A stretch of 64,000 nt of DNA from Acephala macrosclerotiorum (Eukaryota; Ascomycota; Leotiomycetes; Helotiales; Mollisiaceae), in NCBI GenBank assembly GCA_014904845.1, contig MU119453.1, positions 17,215 through 81,214 of the forward strand, in the 5' to 3' direction. The position numbers were made by a program, and so were the translations under genes. How positions within the stretch are numbered: position 1 is the first letter of the stretch; each line of letters begins with the position of its first letter. This document shows positions 25,416 through 39,049 of this stretch, piece after piece. A model generated the notes under the pieces. That model saw nothing but the letters and a program-made list of their open reading frames with translations, made no database searches and was not told where the DNA came from.

Positions 25416-25830
25416 TTACTTCTTGCTTTGACGACTTCGGCCTCGAGATTTCTATTGCGTCATCAATAATTATTCTGCATACCAGAAAAATGATTTTGAG
25501 GCTTACATGTTCTTTCCCTGAACTTGAAGAGGACCTAGAGCTGGAATATTGGTAGTCACCTGATCCCACGTGATGCTCCGCCATCCATCGATTTTCCTCG
25601 TAGAGCATGTTGAGTGGTTTTCCATCGAAGGTGAGATCTGAGTCGTCGATTGAATAGGGAAGTTTCCAGGACTCGGCTTGGAGGTCTATTTCTGCTGTTT
25701 CGGTGGTGGCGCGGAGTGGTGCTTCGGTGATTAGGTAATACTCTCTTTGGCTCGAGCTTGATGATGATTTGGAGGACTTTGAGGAGTGGTGATGTGAGGA
25801 GGAGGATTTGGTTTTTGCTTGTGTTGACAT
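25416..25830 (-). CDS. Small Ser-rich basic protein, unknown function
   Basis: The start at 25830 gives MSTQAKTKSSSSHHHSSKSSK. Two exons (25830-25507, 25451-25416) join to 119 residues. The intron has a GTAAGC donor and TAG acceptor and is 55 bases long. The middle reads REYYLITEAPLRATTETAE and LPYSIDDSDLTFDGKPLNMLYEENRWMAEHH. The C-terminus after splicing is KSRGRSRQSKK, basic like the N-terminus. There is no signal peptide or membrane segment. The family is not recognised. Without the intron the frame would read on in a less credible way. Confidence 0.6.
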
Positions 25831-26049
25831 CTTGAAGACGAGATCTTGTAGTGTTGAGGAGGTATTTCCGGAGGTGAGATGTATTCGTATGTGGCTGGTG
25901 TACTGTACGTCAAGATGCTGATGTCGATCTTTTGTTGTGGCTTGTGTACGGAGGTACTTCCAGGTTTTTCGATAAACCAAGAAAACGGAATCCGGGGAAG
26001 AGAAGAGGTTGATATAAAGTCCGACGGGATTTCAATCAAGATTCAAGAA

Positions 26050-29069
<3,020 letters not shown>

Positions 29070-29145
29070 CCTGTGGTTGGAGTTAGCGGATGGCTTGGCA
29101 AGATGGAGAGAGGGTGAGGGATAGAGGAGATAAGCTGCATGCGAC

Positions 29146-29624
29146 GGTCAAGACGACGATCTTGACATCTTCGTCTTAGCCCATACCGACTCCCTCATTC
29201 TCAGTTGGGACGAAGCCGTCACTCGCGCTAAGGAGTTCGTTCGCGTCGGTGTTGATGCCGTCGTCATCGAAGCTCTTCTAGATCACGACGCCATGCGCAA
29301 AGCTGTCAAGGGAGTTGGAGCACCTATCTTCGCGAATATTATCGAGGGTGGAAAAGACCAAGAATCTGTCAGCCAAGGATCTCGCTGCGCTTGGCATTTG
29401 TGCTGTTGAGTACCCATGGACCCTTGTTGCTGCAAAGTTGAGAAGTATTAGGGAGACGTTAGAGAATCTGAAGTTGAGAATTGACTGTTGGTGCTACGCC
29501 GGCGATCTTGAGCTACTTGGAAGTGTGCGAGGGTGTTGGGGTCAATAAGTATTGGGAGCGTGAGAAGTACAAGTTTGAGAAGTTCCACAAGGGGAAGACT
29601 AATGGGACGAACGGTACGAAGTAG
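29146..29624 (+). pseudogene. PEP mutase / isocitrate lyase family pseudogene, 5' truncated
   Basis: The reading LDIFVLAHTDSLILSWDEAV, TRAKEFVRVGVDAVVIEALL, APIFANIIEGG, KNLSAKDLAALGICAVEYPW, TLVAAKLRSIRETLENLK and VCEGVGVNKYWEREKYKF matches the C-terminal half of the phosphoenolpyruvate mutase/isocitrate lyase superfamily. The N-terminal half is absent. One extra A in the GGAAAAG run shifts the frame after IIEGG, and a second shift occurs near 29490. It ends with a KTNGTNGTK tail at 29624. It starts about 75 bases from the 5' end of the HPPD relic on the other strand. Confidence 0.75.
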
Positions 29625-29857
29625 ATAGACATAGTATATACGTTTGCAAGATTAGTACCATAAAAGATATAAAAATGAACATCTCTCAACGTGAGCACAA
29701 GATGCTTGGTCTAAAAAAGGTGTCACGAACTAAGGATGTCCCGAGAGAGCGAACATTTTCATGCCGAACATCTAAGCCCAGATGTCGAAGATCGAGCTAA
29801 AAGCACAGATGTTGCTGGCAGTATGGAAGGCGCAACTTTGCTCCAGTGCTCCAGCCC

Positions 29858-32800
29858 TTACTCCTGCTGCCACTTAACAATATATGCCACCAAAACCCCA
29901 TTAACAACTGCAACAATCCAACCCGCAAATCCAAACGCACCCTGAAAATCGCTGTTATACCAGTTCCACAGAAACGCTGTCAAGCCACTCAGCGCCAGTA
30001 AAACAAAATTAATGACGCCAATAATGAAATAATCAGGGCCTTCGTTTATGTGGATGCCCCACCCATAGTTCACTGCTCCGGTAAATCTCAGAATGCTAGA
30101 ATCGAGCTTCTTGGGAAGACGTGGAAGCCAGGCTGGTTTTGGATTGTAGGCTGTGCAAGAGAGTAAGTGGAGAAATGTGTGTTGTGGTATTGGGGGATCG
30201 TCTTCGAGGGGACAAGGCGTGTAGGCGTAGTTTTTAGAGTTGACTTCGCACGGTGGCGGAATGGCGAGCGGCTTTTGGAGGATGCCGACAACAAGGGGAT
30301 CTTCGACTGCAAACTGCGTAAAACAGAATTAGCAAACTCATACTAGGACTTGATGTTGACTTCCTTACTCGTACAAAATGGACTCCTGAAGGTTTGAGGA
30401 GCCAGAAGCGAGACCGAAATCCTCGTAAGCGGCGGTATTCTGCTCGAATCCTGCGAAACAACTCGCCATCGCAGCTGACATCTCTTAAGTCAATTTCACT
30501 AAGTGTTTTTGTGTATTCCCCGGTGTTGATGCAAACCTCGAGATACGATTGAGTTGGAACGTAGGGCGCTAGATCGCTGCTAGGACTGGAAGCGCTCGAA
30601 ACTGATCTCGGTAGGGACGAAATTGATGAGTCTGGATTCGACGCCACGGACGATCTTGTTGACGGGTTTCTTGGAATGGGCGTGCGAACGTCAGAGAGTG
30701 GTATACCGGTAGACGATCCTCTCATGTTCTGGGAAGGACTTGGAGACTGAAGTATTGTAGCTAAACAGTTGACTGCATCCATTGAGCCATTCTGAAAGTC
30801 GGCATACAAACTTTCACCACAACCCTAGGTGGATTAGTATACGGAGGAAAATAGAGGATGCTGTACTGACACAAGTCCATTCGACTCGGCGATCCCCGCT
30901 TTGAGGACGCGCCCGAACGAGTTTCTGAAGCCGAGTGATGACTATTTTCATCATTCCAGGCGGTCGCAATTCGTGAGACGAATGAGCAACCATCTCAAAC
31001 GGCGAGGCTGAATCCAGGATTGCATTGTCACTTATCACGGATGAACTTTCGTCAGCTGAAGACAAGTCGCTAAGTGGAGGCGGTACACCGTCCTCATCCA
31101 GCCAGGCGGATACGCCTGGCAACTGACCAGCCTTGTATGAGAACATGGCCGCATCTACAAGATCCGCTTGTTGGATCTTGGACTTCGGTGGACCTCCAGT
31201 CTGTTCTGGCTCATGAATTTTGTGAACTTGCGACAATGGGGAGTGTTCCATTGTTACTGGAATATCATCCTTGCTCACAATGTCTCTCAGTGCCGGCGAT
31301 TTTACAAAACTCTCGGCGCTTGGATGTGCTGGGTGGGGGTTCACAAATTCGTGCAAGCCTTTGGTAAACGCTTCAAACGCATCGGATGAAATGATGAATT
31401 CTTTGACTCTTGTGAGATTTGGCAAGGCATCCCCGCCGCCATCGCTAGAGTCGCTTCCATCACAATCGCTGTCAGGATTGTTATTCGCTTGTTGGACAGT
31501 GGTTGCGTCGTCGATGTTTGATGAAAGTCTAGCCACCATAGGATCAAATGGGTCCAGTCTCTGCATGTTGTCGAGTGCATCGACCTGGCTGGTGCTTTGA
31601 TCGCCATCATCTGATAAAAGTCGCTCCAACATGAGCTTAGAGGCTTCCTGCTTCTTCATATCGTCGAGTGCATCCGCCTGGCTGGTACTTTGATCACCAG
31701 CAAATCTCTTGCTGATTGTCCGTGTCATGAAGGCACGATAGTGGTGGATAAGTCTGGTAGCACTCTTTTGTGCGTTGTCTGTTGCTTCCTTTCGCAGATT
31801 TGTGGCAAATTCCTTCAAAAGGCGATTGAAGTTCCGCTCGAACCGATCTTGCGCCATGGACTCAAAACCCTTCGCTATGAGACTTGATATCTCAGCTTTA
31901 CTCAGAAATATTTCCACCGCTTCCTCAGCAGCTCCTCCAATGCTAGCAGGGTTGACAGATGACATCGAATGATCCGTGATTAGACTTTCAACAGAAACAA
32001 TAGATGCTGTATCCCAAGTGGAAACAATCGGGAAGCTGATTCCCATCCCGTGTGCAATACTCTGCCAATCCCAACTCCTCTCATCCCTTTTATCCATGAG
32101 CCTCCACACCTCCTCTAGCACCTTTGCAGCCTTGTCTGCATCCGAATTCCCGAACTCTGTATAAACCTTCGCCTTTGCCAGAGCTACTCGAATCGGTTGT
32201 CTCATCTCAGCTTCAAACGCTCCACAGCCGATGACGATTGCCGGAGTCAATAGTAGTGTTTGATCTTTGGGTTCGAAATGAGACAATATCTGGACACCAT
32301 CGCGAACTGCAGTCGTTATGCGCGGATTGGGCTTCCAATGCGTGTTCTGAGGGGGGTAAAGAGTGAGCCAAAGGTAAATCCACATTGTCTGTCTATACAA
32401 TAATCCTTCGGTATTGCGAGGGTGTCCGAGTGACGAGGCGGGACTCCATTCTCGGATCCCGGCATCGATTACTGCTGCTCTGTAGAGCGCGTTGTAGTCG
32501 ACGATGGGATCGATGCTCTGTTCGATATGTTGGCGAATTACATTGCGAATGTTAGTTATTTTGGGCGCATAGGCGAAAATATCGTGGATATTTCCGGGAA
32601 CTACCGTTAGTGGTTGCGGGAGGTTCCAGTTATCGAAATCGTAGTGGGCGTCGTCTTGTGGAAGAATGAATAGTTCTCCTAGAAGATTCGTAGCAGAAGT
32701 AGATTGAATTGATCTGTTCGAGACCAGGCTGGCATAACCACTGTCCCTGGATGCCATTGTGGCAGCGTCCGGGAAGATCTTCTCATTTACCATCTGAGAA

Positions 32801-33000
32801 TCGGACCTTGAAATTGATGTCTGTGTCTTGGTGTCCTCTGGCCCTAAGTGCTCATCCGGACTTTTGTCATTGTTCATGCTACGTGAATTGACTCCCTCTG
32901 TCTTGATATCCGCACTCGACTCAGGCCGAGGCCTAACTCTTCTTTGAAGATCAACTTCGGCAGCTTTTCGTTTCATGTTTATTGTGCTAAATGGCAACAT
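29858..33000 (-). CDS. Fusion of Fungal_trans_2-like region with WTCGCG/two-TM domain
   Basis: Three exons (33000-30871, 30824-30369, 30313-29858) join in phase to 1013 residues. Met9 (KRKAAEV) is an alternative start. About residues 140-330 resemble the Fungal_trans_2 regulator domain (LYRAAVIDAGI, LLTPAIVIGCGAFEAEMRQP, VLEEVWRLMDKRDERSWDWQ), but there is no Zn2Cys6 cluster. The middle is helical (RFERNFNRLLKEFATNLRKEA) and contains a repeat of DQSTSQ-x-DALD-x-M. From about residue 705, VEWTCGCGESLYADFQ begins a second fungal module with YLEVCINTGEYTKTLSEIDL and RRLRGFRSRFWLLKP. It ends LPRLPKKLDSSIL, VNYGWGIHINEGPDYF and two membrane helices (IGVINFVLLALSGLTAFLW, GFAGWIVAVVNGVLVAYIV). If one polypeptide is made, a regulator-like part is tethered to a membrane. 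Alternatively two genes have been joined by an uninterrupted frame. Function unknown. Confidence 0.78.
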
Positions 33001-34857
33001 TTAAAATCAGGGACCGATACGCATTGCAAGACAGAAGAAGTGGCGATTAACGTACATTGGAAATATATCAAGACGATACAATTGCATCCAAAACGAAATG
33101 TTCGGTGAGAAGAAAATCCAATACTGAATTTTTTTTTTCTACAGCCTCACCTCGTGCCTGCACAGCCACACTCATGCACTCGCAACAAGCCACAATTATA
33201 GTCATACAGGCAAGGCAGATTAACGGACTCTGAGAATTGTTCCCAGACAGGAGTAGGGCTACTAGTAAGGTTATAGATAGCAAACTACCCGCGGAAAATG
33301 TACTTAAACCCCTCAAGAAATGGAGGCTTGGTCGAAGATGAAGAGTAAAAGGAAGGTCAAAAGAAAATGAAAGTTTTAACATAGCAGAGCTTCCCGGCTA
33401 GAAAGCCTCGAGTGCCTTACCAGTGCTGAATGCACACCAAGAAACACCCACACCGCGTGGTATCGCCTGAGGTGAAACTTCATATCCTTAGTAGCTCACG
33501 GAACCGCAGCAGCCATTTCAATATGTTCCTCAATCGAAGCTTCCTGTGACACTTGTGCTCAGCTCTTTCTCGATATATCGCGTTCTCTTGAGATGGTGTA
33601 GTACGTCTCGGAGCTCCCACGTTTTGGTGTATGCTTGATGAATCCTATCCGCATTCTTAGAGTACCTAGTCAGGACAACTCTTCCTCGTTCAAGAGCTAC
33701 TTCGATTTTTGGCAGGCTTGTGACGACTAGAGTGACTGGGTGAGCACCACAATTACTTGCGAAGGCAACCAGTACGGATCTAATTATGGGATGTCAGCCA
33801 AACAATCAAGAATTGGTGGTACACGGATAGAGCAAAACGAGCAACAATGAGAACAACTGTCTCTGGAGTGAATCCGCTGTGACAGGTTATTATAGCGGGG
33901 GTACCTCTCCGCGAAGTGGGCCAGGTCGCGATGTGGTTCTGGAGATCTTGCCAGAAAGTTGTGGAGACGCGAAGTCTTCGCAATTCTGCCGCCCTGCCAA
34001 AATAGGCATAGCTTTACGGCGCCTAGCTCACCGCCTTAGTGCATTGTAGCGTTTCCTCCCTTCTTCGTTCTTGATATTTTGTAGGTTTTAGACCACGTTA
34101 TTCTTGATGTGAAGAAGTACATTTACTCATCACGGCAGCAGAATATCAAATACATTCTGGAGTACTCGGAGATAAAACTACGGGTGATTCATCATTTTGT
34201 TGCACATCACAATGCCTGCGCCATTCATAAGCAGAGACGCCATTCATGAACGTCGGCCACAACACCTCTCCATCTCACGAGCAGCCGCTTTTCTACCACG
34301 ATTACTTGCGATGAGTACTTCAAACTGCCTGAGGATATGTTTGGCGATGCTCAATTGATTGAGATTGGCGTTATTGGTCTGTGTCTGAAAGGCAGTTCAC
34401 TCTGCTCGCAGGCATTTCGGAGGAAGATGCATCGTTGGTGAGCAGCAAGTGCTGTGAGCCGGACTCCTGGAATGTTGAACACAAACTCGCGAGTCGATAT
34501 CACGACATATGCTTGTTAGACCACTAGGGTACTAGCCAGACAATGGCAATCATACATCGCGTCGAAGTACTGTAGCATCTTGAGACGCTGACCAACACAG
34601 GAGACTTCGCAATCATTTGATTGATCATGGAAATGAGGGTCACGGCATCAAGTATTAGGCACGGTACACACTAAGCATTTGTAGAGGATCTGTGGGTTAC
34701 AAGATTGTAAGTCTGCGAATTCCATGCGTGGTCAAGAACATAACCAAACCTATTGCCTATCCCATTATTTTTGTTCACCAATGAATCCCAAGACGCCCCT
34801 CAACGCCACCAATCAACCACCAAGATCCCAATCCACCCAATCCGCAAGTGCAACGAC
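33001..34857. other. Intergenic, no supported gene
   Basis: About 1.9 kb without a domain-bearing frame on either strand. The frame at 33068-33382 (-) has hydrophobic leucine runs but no conserved motif and overlaps the presumed promoter of the fusion gene. I see no repeat. Confidence 0.4.
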
Positions 34858-35906
34858 TTAATGAGACTTCTTGTTACATTCACAATCCTCATGCTTGCAT
34901 TGCTTATGCTTGCATGCACCCTCATCATGCTTGCATGAGCACTCGCACTTCTTGCCACCGTGGTGCTTGCACTCATGAGTAGCATGGCTATGAGGTTGAG
35001 CCTTGACGAAGACCAAGAAGTTCTCTCCAGTCTCGCCAACGGCATGAACGAAGCACTCATCACCATATGGCCACTCGCCCTTGAAATCCTCCTTCTCGTC
35101 GTACTCAGCGAACGATTCCTTCTTGACTTCGTCATCTAGGAGGGCAGTGTGGGCGGCTTCGAATGCCTCCTTGCGAGTGAGGTAAGTGCCTTCTACTTCG
35201 GTGTTTTGAATGCCGCCGATACGATCGTTGTTGTAGTTGATGGTTGTCTGCAAGACTGATCCCCCAAAGTATTAGAACTTGCTCAACTCTGGCGGATGAG
35301 AAAGTAAGTGCTCACCATAATGCAAATGACCCTCGACTTCGCCAGTGGAGTTGCCCTTGAATTTCCCGACATTTGGCTTCGTGTCTAGACGGACCTCAAA
35401 CTCTTGACCCGCTGGAGCCTTCGCAAAGGCAACAACTCCATCGGGGTGCTTCCACTCTTCAGGCTGTACCCGAAATCTCGGTGTTAGCATTTCTTTTTCT
35501 AGCATTTCAAAGAGGAGAATAGGGTCTTCCAGGGGGCTTGGGACATTTAGGACTCTCGAAACAGAGGGTGAAGAGGACTTGGGTCCGAGAAAGTGGGCTT
35601 ACCTCGACTTCACTCTTCACCTCATACTTCTCGAAATCGTCTCGAAGGTAGCCTTCAGAAGCAAGAGCAGAGTAAGCAGCTTGTTTGGCGGCAGGGAGTT
35701 GGGTGAAGGTTCCGAGAATGTCGACGATGCGGGTTGCCCCAGATTTATCTTCGTGATACTATACTCAGAGTTAACATTTCTATTCCAAGCACATCAAAGG
35801 CAATAGTAGAGGGGAATGCTCCAGGAGTCTTGAGACATTTAGAACTTGCCTCTGTGATGGTCCGCTTGACGTGGTAGAGGAATTCTGGGATTTCGTTTGC
35901 TGCCAT
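34858..35906 (-). CDS. Protein with Cys/His-rich metallothionein-like C-terminal tail
   Basis: Four exons (35906-35850, 35758-35603, 35463-35316, 35255-34858) join to about 252 residues. The first intron is GC-AG, with a strong GCAAGT donor. The body has no signal peptide or membrane segment and is acidic: EFLYHVKRTITE, ATRIVDILGTFTQLPAAKQA, HPDGVVAFAKAPAGQEFEVR, GTYLTRKEAFEAAHTALL and GENFLVFVKAQPHSH. The final 37 residues contain eight Cys and many His in CKH-type units (ECKHHGG, KCECSCKHDEG, ACKHKQCKHEDCECN), like a metal-binding tail. The main body is not a family I recognise. It may be a stress- or metal-responsive cytosolic protein. This is inferred from the tail and from its divergent HSP20 neighbour. 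Confidence 0.78.
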
Positions 35907-36054
35907 TGCGTTCTTGTTGTTGGTTGATATTGTGTTGAAGTTCTTGATTAATATAGAAGGGTGTACGAGTAATCAGAGTCAAAGTTGGCACGTTGTATTC
36001 TTGGTCGAATGGGAAGAAGGTTGTGGGAGAGGATCCTGCGTATATATATGCCAT

Positions 36055-36411
36055 CTCATCCGTTTGTCATATGCTTGAATGTCGCACGTGATCACGTGGA
36101 GAGATTGTGGGGTGATCAGGAGATATTTGCGTGGGCTGACGACCCCTCCTTTGCTTCCAACGTCATTCTGCCGATTTCTATATGCGTTAAATGCAAGAAG
36201 CTATGACCTGATCATGAAAATTCACTGTTTTAAGCTAAAAATCGGATGCTTGATTCGTGGGTTGATCAGGTGTTGATCACCTCCCCCGCATATAAGCACA
36301 TTACTTCTCGTCTCCACACCTTGAAACGCCAACACAATTGTCTGACAATTAAAACACTGATCAATCGCTTTCAAAGACTCTATAGCTTAGGCCCTTCGCG
36401 TCTGAATTAAC
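36055..36411. promoter_or_regulatory. Divergent stress-type promoter with six TGATCA palindromes
   Basis: TGATCA occurs at 36089, 36113, 36209, 36263, 36274 and 36358. The first lies inside the perfect 14-bp palindrome CACGTGATCACGTG (36085-36098), which holds two overlapping E-boxes. A TATA-like ATATAAGC sits near 36291 on the HSP20 side. One TGATCA would be expected about once in 4 kb of random sequence. Confidence 0.65.
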
Positions 36412-37330
36412 ATGTCTCCATTCTCCCAACTCAGAAGTCTTCCTGGTGTTGGCGGATACGGTGGCGGAATCGACCGCGACTTCTCGCCCATCTTGAATTA
36501 TCTTGATGAATTCGACCGTCATTTCTCGAGTCGTCACCGCTTCATCAACTGCTTCATCCCGAGATTTGATCTAGAAGAAGATGCCCACAACTAGTAAGTA
36601 CATCTCAGTTCATCTCTCAATCTCGTGCCTCTTGTGTTATGTTCCTCCGCCTCACGAAATCTCTCTCGTTCTCATTTACTTCTTCTTGATACTATTTCAG
36701 ACATCAGCTAAGTCTCAACTCCAAAGCTACCTCTACGGTGACCTCCCCGGCGCAACAATAGAAACCATCTCCATCGAAGCACACAGCAACAACACCCTCG
36801 CTATCTCCGGCAAAACCACTCGATCTGGTCCACCTCTCCCACCACAAACAGACGCACCCGAAAGTACTGGCGAAACTTCAGACTTCGTCAAGGTCCAAGT
36901 TGAGGACCAAGGACATAAGAACGAAACTGGACCCGGCTCTGCTGCACCACCTGTCGCCCCAGAACATGCAGAAAAGACAGGCGTCAAACCATACTATCCT
37001 CCTCCCCCAACTCAAGGAGGCCATCCGCAACATGAACGCCACCGTACGTACTCGAATGAGCAATCAGCTCCATACAATCCGAGCGGACATCGCGTTCTGC
37101 TGTCTGAGCGACTGGTCGGTGATTTCCATCGTACTTTCGCGTTCCCATCTCCGGTAGTGGAGGAAGGAGTCAAGGCTAGTCTTGAGAATGGAGTGCTGAG
37201 CTTGGTTGTACCGAAGAAGGAAGGCGGCAGTGAGAAGGAGAGAGGTAGGAGGGTACCTATTGTGCATGGTAATTGGTGGAAGGGTGATGAGAGAGGAAGC
37301 GGATTTGGATTTGGTGGCGGTGCTGTCTAG
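36412..37330 (+). CDS. Small heat shock protein, HSP20 / alpha-crystallin family
   Basis: Two exons (36412-36593, 36727-37330) give 261 residues. The chosen acceptor (after CTCCAAAG) restores FDLEEDAHNYYLYGDLPGATIETISIEAHSNNTLAISGKT, the usual start of the alpha-crystallin domain. A long Pro/Gly/Glu-rich insertion follows (about residues 100-190). The domain is then completed by HRVLLSERLVGDFHRTFAFP and VKASLENGVLSLVVPKK, matching the conserved GVL motif. It ends in a Gly-rich tail. Such proteins are ATP-independent holdases that prevent aggregation of unfolded clients, in cytosol or nucleus. The interrupted domain is known from fungal HSP30-like proteins. It is divergent from the Cys-tailed gene. 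Confidence 0.9.
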
Positions 37331-37634
37331 ATTGTAAGAAATGGTGGTGAAGCTGGCGGTGGATAATGGAAATAGTGAAAGTCCCTGGGGATATGGGACA
37401 CTGAAAATGGCAAATAGGCGCTCGGTACAGGTATCACACGGTAATGAAATTGCGTTGTTTTTGCGTTATTCCTTTCCAGTGTGGGCTTTTCAATGTCCCA
37501 AGTCACGAGGGACTTTCATCTTGCAGGCCAAACCTGTTCCAAATAACGCCTCTAAGTATCGTTTTCCTACTCAAACAGCCCCTGCTCAATGTACCGGCCC
37601 ACCCCGGATAACCAGCCTTCACAGCTGGAACCCT

Positions 37635-38117
37635 CTACCAACCAAACCACTTCCCCAGCTTCGGTGTCAAATTCTCCTCCCGCTCAACCTTCTTCCTAAT
37701 CTCCAACGCCCTCGCCCTAACATCCCTAATAGCCTCGCTCTTCATCTCCTCTAACCTAACCTTCATATCATCCTTCTCAACCTTGATCGTCGTCTCCTTA
37801 TCTTCCTCCGATCCATCCCCCTTCTTCTTCTCCTCAATCTTAATCTCCAAAGGAGGTTTGCCATCTCTCCATCGTTCAGCATCTTTTCTTCGACAGTTGC
37901 GACATTTTCCCTTTCCACGTGGAAATTTGGGGGCCGAGAGGAAGATGATTTCGATGCCGCATATGCAGGCGAAGGGTGCGGTTTGGAAACCGCACGGAAA
38001 GAGCTCGATGGGAGAGGTGTGGGTGCATGTGTACTATAAGTTTGCGGGTTAGTTTTGCGAGAGACGAGGGAGGAGAAAGGGAAGGTGACGGACAGAGGTT
38101 GTATAGAGTTTACACAT
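37635..38117 (-). CDS. Small Cys-containing basic/acidic protein, unknown function
   Basis: The start at 38117 gives MCKLYTTS. After an intron with a CTAAC branch and TATAG acceptor the reading continues YTCTHTSPIELFPCGFQTAP, FACICGIEI, FPRGKGKCRNCRRKDAERW. It ends in a charged helix (EIKIEEKKKGDGSEEDKE ... EEMKSEAIRDVRARALEIRKK) and GKWFGW. The MC-x3-Y-x4-TC-x-H start and spaced Cys pairs resemble a common type of small fungal hypothetical protein with a putative metal-binding knuckle. The donor (GTCCGT) is weak, so the first exon is tentative. Confidence 0.5.
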
Positions 38118-39049
38118 TTTGACTTGCGCGTGAGGCTTGTTTTTTATGTTGTGTGAGTAGCTGGGAATTTGAGAAACCGAGATTGACGCGTTGAAGTGTT
38201 TGTTTTGTGGTGATTTTCTAAAGTCGGGTTGCTGGTTGGGAGATTGAGGCCGAGATGCGCTTGGGCTGACTACAAGACGCGACGATAGTTATGGCGTAGC
38301 GACTCTAGTGGATGCGGTCGGACAATAGTAAAGCCGTTGAGAATAGCATTCCAATGTCCTTGCAAAGCTGGGACATTGAGTTGTGCTTCAACTTTGGTGC
38401 GGTTTGCTTTAGCTGGTAAAAACCTCCTCCTATTGGCCCAGGACCAGCTAGGACATTATCAGGACAGTAAAGCTGGTGGGATGAAGAAGTGAAAACGATT
38501 CGTAAGTTTGGTAACTGTCGGGGTATCGGCCATAGACAATGAAGTATGTAGCATAGCACAATATGAAAAGAGAGAAATAGACATTGCAAAGATAAAAAGG
38601 AATGAATCAGAAACAGACGAGCGCATAAAAAGGGAGAACAAGCCGCACCAAAAACAAAGGATCCAGCCTGAAACATCCAGGGCACTTGACAAGAGTCTTA
38701 CAGCTACAGGTAGAAGACCTCTCGGAGAGTATTACACAAACTAGATGAAATCCTCCTGCCATCGAAGCAAACTCACGTCACGTGCCACCCCAAACTTCCG
38801 AAGCAGGAGACCTGCTGGGTAATCCAACTTCACATGTGGTAATGCATACATAAGTAGCATCTTTCGGCAAATCTACCACGTTCCATCAGCTTTATCGCTC
38901 GGCGAGCTTTCCGAACCCCACTTCAAAGAGTATCCGACATTAACACCGATTTCGCTTAACCACCCCCCGCGCCAACTTTCTCTCCACCACACCCACTCCC
39001 ACTATCATTTTTCATCTCTCCACTTCCCCTTTCCCAACCTCACTTCACT

